NCBI GenBank assembly: GCA_029859455.1
Contig: JAOUDE010000060.1
Location: 1-10,769 of the forward strand
Origin: Ignavibacteria bacterium
GTDB lineage: Bacteria; Bacteroidota; Ignavibacteria; UBA10030; UBA6906
Length of the DNA stretch: 10,769 bases
Direction of reading: 5' to 3'
Both the position numbers and the translations under genes were made by a program. Within the stretch, counting starts at the first letter, position 1, and every line of letters starts with the position of its first letter. Below are positions 6,837 to 10,769 of this stretch, in pieces. The notes below the pieces were generated by a model. It searched no databases. It worked only from the letters and a program-made list of their open reading frames with translations, and had not been told where the DNA came from.

Positions 6837-6864
6837 GGACCGGTTCCCCGGCCGGTCCGGGACC
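6837..6864. repeat. Overlapping GC-rich inverted repeats upstream of the sulfur-gene promoter
   Basis: Within the 170-bp divergent gap (6757-6926), GGACCGG (6837-6843) pairs with CCGGTCC (6852-6858) around an 8-base loop. GGTCC-g-GGACC (6854-6864) forms a second, near-palindromic site using part of the first. The second ends one base before the -35 box at 6866. This layout suits an operator for a regulator of the dioxygenase operon, or of both divergent genes. The remaining part of the gap holds no open reading frame I trust; I found no convincing promoter for the minus-strand gene. Confidence 0.35.
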
Positions 6865-6865
6865 C

Positions 6866-6894
6866 TTGATGCTGACAGAGACATTGATTAAATT
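6866..6894 (+). promoter_or_regulatory. Sigma-70-type promoter for the persulfide dioxygenase operon
   Basis: TTGATG (6866-6871) and TAAATT (6889-6894) stand 17 bases apart, a good match to consensus. Transcription would start near 6901, leaving a leader of about 26 bases that holds GGAG (6918-6921), 5 bases before the ATG at 6927. Confidence 0.6.
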
Positions 6895-6926
6895 ATGGTG
6901 TTCGTTGCATTCTGCGTGGAGCCTTT

Positions 6927-8048
6927 ATGAAAATTCAACAAATTCGCTCGAAAGATGGGACAGGAACCCTTTCGTATCTGCTGTCAGACGGAAGTGTCGG
7001 CCTTCTGATCGATCCAAACAGGTCGGATCTTGCGGAGATCCGGCGCCTCGTCAAGGAGGCCGGCGTGCGGGTAACGCATATCGTTGACACACACACTCAT
7101 GTCGACCATGTTTCAGCTGCTGGTGAATTCGGAACTTCGTTTGAAGCTGAGGTCGTTATGCATGAGAAAACGAAGGACAAGTGGAAAGTTGTTGAGCAGG
7201 GTGACCGCTTCGGGATCGGGGAGACCCTCCGGGCCAATGCCGCGATCACCATTGATCGACATGTCCGGGACGGCGACACGATTACAACCGGAGGAATCAA
7301 CGTGACCTTGCTCCACACGCCCGGCCATACGGACAATCACCTGACCGTTGTGGCAGGAGAGAACCTGTTCACGGGAGATCTTCTCCTCATTGGACAGGCC
7401 GGAAGGTCGGATCTTCCTGGTGGTGATCCCGGAGAGCAGTATGATTCGCTCTTCAACAAGATTCTGAAATTCCCGGACCATGCAAGAATCTACCCGGGGC
7501 ATGACTATGCTGACAACGAGTATGCACTTCTTTCGGATGAAAAGAAGACAAACCCGTTCCTGCAGCCGCGGACAAAGGATGAGTACCGGGCGTTTGTCGA
7601 AGAGTTTTTCCCTCCCCTGGCAGAGGCGACGGCAAACGGCGGAGCGGTGACATTGCAGTGTGGTGCAACCCGTGTGATTCAGGAGACAGAGCACATCAGC
7701 ATGATCACGTCCGAGGATCTGGCAGGATTTCTGAAGGAGCAGCCGGATGTACTCGTGCTGGATGTGCGTGAGCCTGCCGAGCTTGTCGCGACCGGTCATA
7801 TCCGGGGGGCGGTCAACATCCCGGTGGGTCTGTTGCCGAAGGAATTGAACAATCTGCGCGCGGGGAAAGATTCGGATATTGTCTGTGTATGCCAGAGCGG
7901 CGGGCGTTCGCTGGAGGCGGCACACCTCCTGCAGAGCAGAGGGTTTACCCGGGTGAAGAACCTCGTAGGTGGAACGGCGGGATGGATCCTCAGCGGCCAC
8001 CCCGTTGTCCGGCCGACCGGTCAGAAAGTGGCTGGCCAGCATCGATGA
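6927..8048 (+). CDS. Persulfide dioxygenase-rhodanese fusion (ETHE1-like MBL fold + rhodanese)
   Basis: A 373-residue cytoplasmic enzyme in two parts. Residues 1-240 are an ETHE1-like metallo-beta-lactamase-fold persulfide dioxygenase. It has H56-x-H58-x-D60-H61, the H130-T-P-G-H134-T motif, D151 as third iron ligand, G159-R-S-D, and P190-G-H192. This domain oxidises glutathione- or other low-molecular-weight persulfide to sulfite. Residues about 262-366 are a rhodanese sulfurtransferase with active-site Cys322 in C-Q-S-G-G-R-S, which would pass sulfane sulfur to or from acceptors such as sulfite. Natural fusions of this order are known (the PRF type; CstB of staphylococci is related), serving sulfide oxidation and detoxification. 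GGAG 5 bases upstream supports the start, and the gene has its own promoter. Its stop overlaps the ATG of a second rhodanese gene (ATGA), so both proteins are made together. No sulfide:quinone reductase is visible nearby. Confidence 0.9.
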   Translation: MKIQQIRSKDGTGTLSYLLSDGSVGLLIDPNRSDLAEIRRLVKEAGVRVTHIVDTHTHVDHVSAAGEFGTSFEAEVVMHEKTKDKWKVVEQGDRFGIGETLRANAAITIDRHVRDGDTITTGGINVTLLHTPGHTDNHLTVVAGENLFTGDLLLIGQAGRSDLPGGDPGEQYDSLFNKILKFPDHARIYPGHDYADNEYALLSDEKKTNPFLQPRTKDEYRAFVEEFFPPLAEATANGGAVTLQCGATRVIQETEHISMITSEDLAGFLKEQPDVLVLDVREPAELVATGHIRGAVNIPVGLLPKELNNLRAGKDSDIVCVCQSGGRSLEAAHLLQSRGFTRVKNLVGGTAGWILSGHPVVRPTGQKVAGQHR

Positions 8049-8479
8049 CATCAATCAGACTCTCCGGAACAAACAGAAAGATTCTCATGGTTTCCATCGC
8101 ATTGTTGGGCCTCATGGTTCTTGGGTTCTTCCTCTCCAGGTCGCAGTCCCAGTCGAACCTCATTAACGTACAGGAGACGTACAGGAAGGCACTGGAAGAT
8201 TCCTCAACAGTTCTTCTGGATGTCCGGACCCAGACTGAATGGGATGATGGGCATATCGATGGTGCACTGTTTATCCCGGTCCAGGAGCTTCAGGACCGGG
8301 TGGCGGAACTTGAACAATACAAGGACAAGACCATCATCGCGTACTGCCGGAGCGGTAACAGGAGCGGCGTTGCGGCGAAGATCCTGGAAAAGCAGGGTTA
8401 CTCGGTCCTGAACATGGAGGGGGGAATTATCCGATGGCAGAAGGAGGATCTCCCGTTGACAAAAGAAAGCAAGAAATAG
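8045..8479 (+). CDS. Membrane-anchored single-domain rhodanese
   Basis: A 144-residue sulfurtransferase. Residues 13-30 form one hydrophobic helix after a positively charged start (R5, R11, K12), so the protein is likely anchored in the inner membrane. Whether the helix is cleaved is unclear, as I see no good signal peptidase site and no lipobox. The rhodanese domain follows: L-L-D-V-R at 57-61, E65-W, G-H-I-D-G-A at 69-74, and catalytic Cys101 in C-R-S-G-N-R-S. With a short basic N-terminus the domain most simply faces the periplasm. I took the ATG at 8045 because it overlaps the stop of the dioxygenase-rhodanese gene (ATGA), a standard coupled start; a longer in-frame extension would lie wholly inside that gene. 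The pair suggests sulfane sulfur handling on both sides of the membrane. Confidence 0.88.
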   Translation: MTSIRLSGTNRKILMVSIALLGLMVLGFFLSRSQSQSNLINVQETYRKALEDSSTVLLDVRTQTEWDDGHIDGALFIPVQELQDRVAELEQYKDKTIIAYCRSGNRSGVAAKILEKQGYSVLNMEGGIIRWQKEDLPLTKESKK

Positions 8480-8486
8480 AAATTCT

Positions 8487-8518
8487 CCGGTGATTTCACC
8501 CCACCCTTCCCACACCGG
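8487..8518 (+). other. Two mutually exclusive small hairpins in the gap before the UbiA-family gene
   Basis: The 81-base gap 8480-8560 is pyrimidine-rich. GGTGA (8489-8493) can pair with TCACC (8496-8500), though the 2-base loop is too tight for a perfect fold. Alternatively CCGGTG (8487-8492) can pair with CACCGG (8513-8518) across 20 bases. No T-run follows, so I do not call it a terminator, and I found no promoter here. Confidence 0.2.
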
Positions 8519-8560
8519 CCTCTCCACCGATTTGGCCCCTCGACGGCGAATGCGCCTGCA

Positions 8561-9448
8561 ATGATCGACCGGATCATGTTGTATCTTCAACTCATCCGGC
8601 CCGGACAATGGGTGAAGAACGCATTTGTGCTGGCTCCGTTGATTTTCTCCAGAGAACTGTTTGATCCCGGACCCCTGCAGGATGCCCTCCTGGCATGCGC
8701 CGGATTCTGCCTTGCTGCCGGTGCTGTCTATTGCATTAACGATCTGACCGACGTTGCGGCAGACAGGGTTCATCCGGTCAAGAGAACAAGGCCACTTGCG
8801 TCGGGACAGGTCAGCGCGGCGGAAGCACTGATGGTTGCCTTCTTTTTGCTGATTACCGGTGCTGTCGTGACTGCCGGCCTCGGGTGGGTGTATCTCTCCG
8901 TCATCGGAACATATATACTCCTCAATATCCTCTACTCGTTGAAACTGAAAGAGGTCGTCCTTGTGGATGTCTTTCTCGTCGCCTCCGGCTTCATGCTCAG
9001 AGTTCTCAGCGGGGCGGTCGCGATCGATGTGCCTGTGTCAAGCTGGATCATCCTGTGCACGTTGTTTATCTCATTGTTCCTCGGCTTCGGTAAGCGACGG
9101 GGTGAGCTGACAACGGCTGGTGGAGGGGAGACCAGGAATGAACGGAAGGTGCTTCTGCGGTACAGTGTCGGTTTTCTCGATCAGATGCTGACCATTTCTG
9201 CAGCAGGGGCTGTTATCACCTATGCATTGTACACGATGGCTCCTTCCACGCTGAAAATCTTCAGTACAGACCTTGTCATTTATACGACGGTCTTTGTCAT
9301 CTTCGGCGTCTCCCGCTATCTTTTTCTGATCCATTCCGGGAAGTCAACAGATAATCCGACTCTGACCGTCACATCTGATCTTCCGATTCTCATCACCGGA
9401 ATCGCCTGGATTCTGGTCTGTGTCTCCCTGATTTATTCCCATCCATGA
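8561..9448 (+). CDS. UbiA-family decaprenyl-phosphate phosphoribosyltransferase-like enzyme
   Basis: A 295-residue membrane prenyltransferase-fold protein. R13-P-G-Q-W-V-K-N20 near the start, the Mg-binding motif N60-D-L-T-D64-x3-D68, then H71-P-V-K-x2-R-P-L-A-S-G identify the subgroup that moves phosphoribose from PRPP to a polyprenyl phosphate (EC 2.4.2.45 in mycobacteria, Rv3806c). The second conserved stretch Y-S-L-K-L-K-E-V-x-L-V-D-V-F-L-V-A-S-G-F is also present, and about nine helices are expected. In mycobacteria the product feeds arabinan synthesis through DprE1/DprE2; outside them the lipid-linked pentose is less understood. Here the next gene is a short-chain dehydrogenase type enzyme 70 bases on, which could modify the sugar. 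The start lacks a clear ribosome site; ATG at 8576 is a possible alternative 5 codons in. The exact lipid acceptor is inferred. Confidence 0.85.
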   Translation: MIDRIMLYLQLIRPGQWVKNAFVLAPLIFSRELFDPGPLQDALLACAGFCLAAGAVYCINDLTDVAADRVHPVKRTRPLASGQVSAAEALMVAFFLLITGAVVTAGLGWVYLSVIGTYILLNILYSLKLKEVVLVDVFLVASGFMLRVLSGAVAIDVPVSSWIILCTLFISLFLGFGKRRGELTTAGGGETRNERKVLLRYSVGFLDQMLTISAAGAVITYALYTMAPSTLKIFSTDLVIYTTVFVIFGVSRYLFLIHSGKSTDNPTLTVTSDLPILITGIAWILVCVSLIYSHP

Positions 9449-9482
9449 ACAGCCGCACGAAACTGCTTCGGATAAAGTTTCA

Positions 9483-9509
9483 CCGGTCTCACCCGGGAGA
9501 CCGGGAGGG
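9483..9509 (+). promoter_or_regulatory. Hairpin touching the ribosome binding site of the epimerase gene
   Basis: CCGGTCTC (9483-9490) and GAGACCGG (9497-9504) form a perfect 8-bp, GC-rich stem with a 6-base loop. The right arm runs into the Shine-Dalgarno stretch GGGAGGG (9503-9509), which lies 9 bases before the ATG at 9519. Folding would hinder ribosome binding. With no T-run it is not a terminator. The regulator, if any, is unknown. Confidence 0.45.
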
Positions 9510-9518
9510 AATGATCTG

Positions 9519-10556
9519 ATGCGATACCTGATTACCGGAGGAGCAGGGTTCCTGGGAATCAATCTTGCCCGGTACCTGCTCGCAAAAGGAGAGGAGGTGA
9601 CATCGCTTGACCTTCTTCCTTTCGACTACCCGGATGTGCTGGAAGATGTGAGAGAGGTGCAGGGGGACATCAGGGACCCGGCTGCGGTACGGTCCGCCGT
9701 TCAGGGAGCTGACATTGTGGTCCATGCGGCCGCTGCGCTGCCGCTGTACAGCGATGAGGATATCGTCACGACCGATGTGCAGGGAACCCGAAACGTTCTT
9801 AGCGAAGCGATGAAGGCGGGGGTGGGACGGGTTGTCCATATCTCTTCGACTGCCGTGTACGGGATTCCCGATCACCATCCGCTTCTCGAGTCAGACCGGC
9901 TTGAGGGGGTGGGCGCGTACGGAAAGGCAAAGATTGATGCCGAACTCGTGTGCAATGAGTTCCGCCTGAAGGGCCACTGCGTGCCAATTCTCCGGCCAAA
10001 GACGTTCATCGGGCCGGAACGTCTCGGTGTGTTTGCACTGCTTTATGACTGGGCTCTTGAGGGTCGGGGTTTTCCGATGATCGGGAGCGGCAATAACAGG
10101 TATCAGCTTCTGGATGTTGAGGATCTTTGCGATGCGATCTACCTTGCAGCCGCAGGAGAACCTCATCTGGTCAACGACACGTTTAACATCGGGGCAAAAG
10201 TATTCGGGACGATGAAGACCGACTACCAGGCAGTCCTCGATGAAGCAGGATTCGGCAAGAGGATCAGACCGTTTCCCGCCGGTCCGGTGATCCTTGGTCT
10301 GAAGGTGCTCGAAAAACTCGGCCTTTCTCCGCTCTATCAATGGGTCTATGAGACTGCGTCGACTGATTCGTTCGTATCAATTGAAAGAGCGGAGAAGATA
10401 CTGGGCTTTAGCCCGCGGTATTCCAATGAAGAGGCACTGATCCGCAATTTCCGCTGGTACCGGGAGAACCTTGATCGTTTCAAGGAGGCCTCCGGTGTCA
10501 CTCACAGAGTTCCCTGGAAGCAGGGTGTTCTCAGTCTTGTGCGGTATTTCTTTTGA
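9519..10556 (+). CDS. Extended SDR NAD-dependent epimerase/dehydratase
   Basis: A 345-residue Rossmann-fold sugar-nucleotide-type enzyme. The dinucleotide motif G7-G-A-G-F-L-G13 opens the protein. D-I-R-D near residue 52 and A-A-A-L (about 73) fit an extended short-chain dehydrogenase, and the active site is S109-S-T111-A-V-Y-G with Y134-G-K-A-K138. Such enzymes epimerise, dehydrate or reduce NDP-sugars, or act on lipid intermediates; the substrate-binding C-terminal half (for example L-R-P-K-T-F-I-G-P) does not settle which. Sequence alone does not point to GalE itself. It follows the polyprenyl-phosphate phosphoribosyltransferase gene in the same direction, which suggests a linked role in a lipid-linked or surface sugar, by analogy with DprE2, though DprE2 is a classical rather than an extended SDR. 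Start chosen at the ATG following GGGAGGG; an ATG at 9511 is out of frame and stops after two codons. Confidence 0.85.
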   Translation: MRYLITGGAGFLGINLARYLLAKGEEVTSLDLLPFDYPDVLEDVREVQGDIRDPAAVRSAVQGADIVVHAAAALPLYSDEDIVTTDVQGTRNVLSEAMKAGVGRVVHISSTAVYGIPDHHPLLESDRLEGVGAYGKAKIDAELVCNEFRLKGHCVPILRPKTFIGPERLGVFALLYDWALEGRGFPMIGSGNNRYQLLDVEDLCDAIYLAAAGEPHLVNDTFNIGAKVFGTMKTDYQAVLDEAGFGKRIRPFPAGPVILGLKVLEKLGLSPLYQWVYETASTDSFVSIERAEKILGFSPRYSNEEALIRNFRWYRENLDRFKEASGVTHRVPWKQGVLSLVRYFF

Positions 10557-10583
10557 ATGTGTGCGCAGCACCTGCGCACACAT
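10557..10583. terminator. Perfect 12-bp stem-loop between convergent genes
   Basis: ATGTGTGCGCAG (10557-10568) pairs perfectly with its complement at 10572-10583 around a 3-base loop, beginning right after the epimerase stop codon. A T-rich tract (TTCTTTATTT, 10591-10600) lies a little downstream on the plus strand rather than directly at the stem. It sits between two genes that end toward each other, so it probably ends or protects transcripts from both sides. The missing immediate T-run makes classical intrinsic termination uncertain. Confidence 0.6.
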
Positions 10584-10594
10584 GAACTGCTTCT

Positions 10595-10769
10595 TTATTT
10601 CAACAGGGTCATCTTCCGGGTCTGAACTTCCGTTCCGGTTTTCAGCCGGTAGAGATAGATTCCCGCCGCCATCTCCTCACCTGTCCCGGACAGTCCGTCC
10701 CATTGAGTTGTGTGAGTTCCCGCCTCCAGATATCCCTGCACGAGCGATCTGATCTCCTGTCCAAGAATG
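10595..10769 (-). CDS. C-terminal tail of a secreted protein: FlgD-Ig/Por-type sorting domain (partial)
   Basis: The last 57 codons of a minus-strand gene whose 5' part lies beyond the right edge; the TAA is at 10595-10597. The tail reads I-L-G-Q-E-I-R-S-L, then Y-L-E-A-G-T-H, T-Q-W-D-G, G-E-E-M-A-A-G-I-Y-L-Y-R-L, and ends R-K-M-T-L-L-K. That order (LGxxV/IxxL, aGxH-xxxWDG, aaGxYxYrL, xxkkMxLLK) is the FlgD-Ig-like / Por secretion tail found at the C-terminus of many large extracellular proteins in the FCB group, where it directs or accompanies type IX-like secretion. Nothing can be said about the rest of the protein. The frame was worked out by hand from the reverse complement and is open to the edge. 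Confidence 0.8.
   Translation of the reverse strand, partial: ILGQEIRSLVQGYLEAGTHTTQWDGLSGTGEEMAAGIYLYRLKTGTEVQTRKMTLLK

Overview
The window (10,769 bases, fairly GC-rich, tightly packed) reads as ordinary chromosome from a Gram-negative-type bacterium, probably of the FCB superphylum or one of its candidate phyla. The best clue is the protein tail encoded at the right edge, which has the FlgD-Ig / Por-type C-terminal sorting-tail pattern common in those groups. The HD-PycTM gene (best known to me from Bacteroidota) and the TMTC-like TPR membrane protein fit this. I see no phage, transposon, CRISPR array, rRNA or tRNA.

Layout, left to right. 2-700: C-terminal end of an AddB/RecB-like PD-(D/E)XK nuclease with a C-x2-C-x5-C iron-sulfur motif. 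729-2318: a TMTC-like GT-C/TPR membrane protein, joined to the nuclease by an 11-codon mini-ORF with ATGA overlaps at both ends. 2381-3479: two genes of a LiaI/LiaF-like envelope module, the second carrying a repetitive toastrack domain. 3522-4928: a MATE exporter. 5052-6263: an HD phosphohydrolase fused to a PycTM (Pycsar effector, DUF5706) membrane domain, with its own promoter and a 12-bp palindrome over the -35 box. 6253-6756 on the minus strand: a single-domain asparaginase, overlapping tail to tail with the HD gene.

After a 170-bp divergent intergenic region with a good promoter and GC-rich inverted repeats comes a sulfur pair: a persulfide dioxygenase-rhodanese fusion (6927-8048), translationally coupled to a membrane-anchored rhodanese (8045-8479). 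Then come a UbiA-family polyprenyl-phosphate phosphoribosyltransferase (8561-9448) and an extended-SDR epimerase/dehydratase (9519-10556), with a hairpin that touches the latter's ribosome binding site. A perfect 12-bp stem-loop follows, and the window ends inside a minus-strand gene for a secreted protein with the sorting tail.

Functionally there are three themes: envelope maintenance and transport (TMTC-like, LiaI/LiaF-like, MATE, polyprenyl-sugar enzymes), reactive-sulfur handling (dioxygenase-rhodanese plus rhodanese), and a possible nucleotide-signalling or defence protein (HD-PycTM). The HD-PycTM protein is the most promising item: it has the effector domain of Pycsar anti-phage systems, but no cyclase gene lies beside it and it is fused to a predicted phosphohydrolase.
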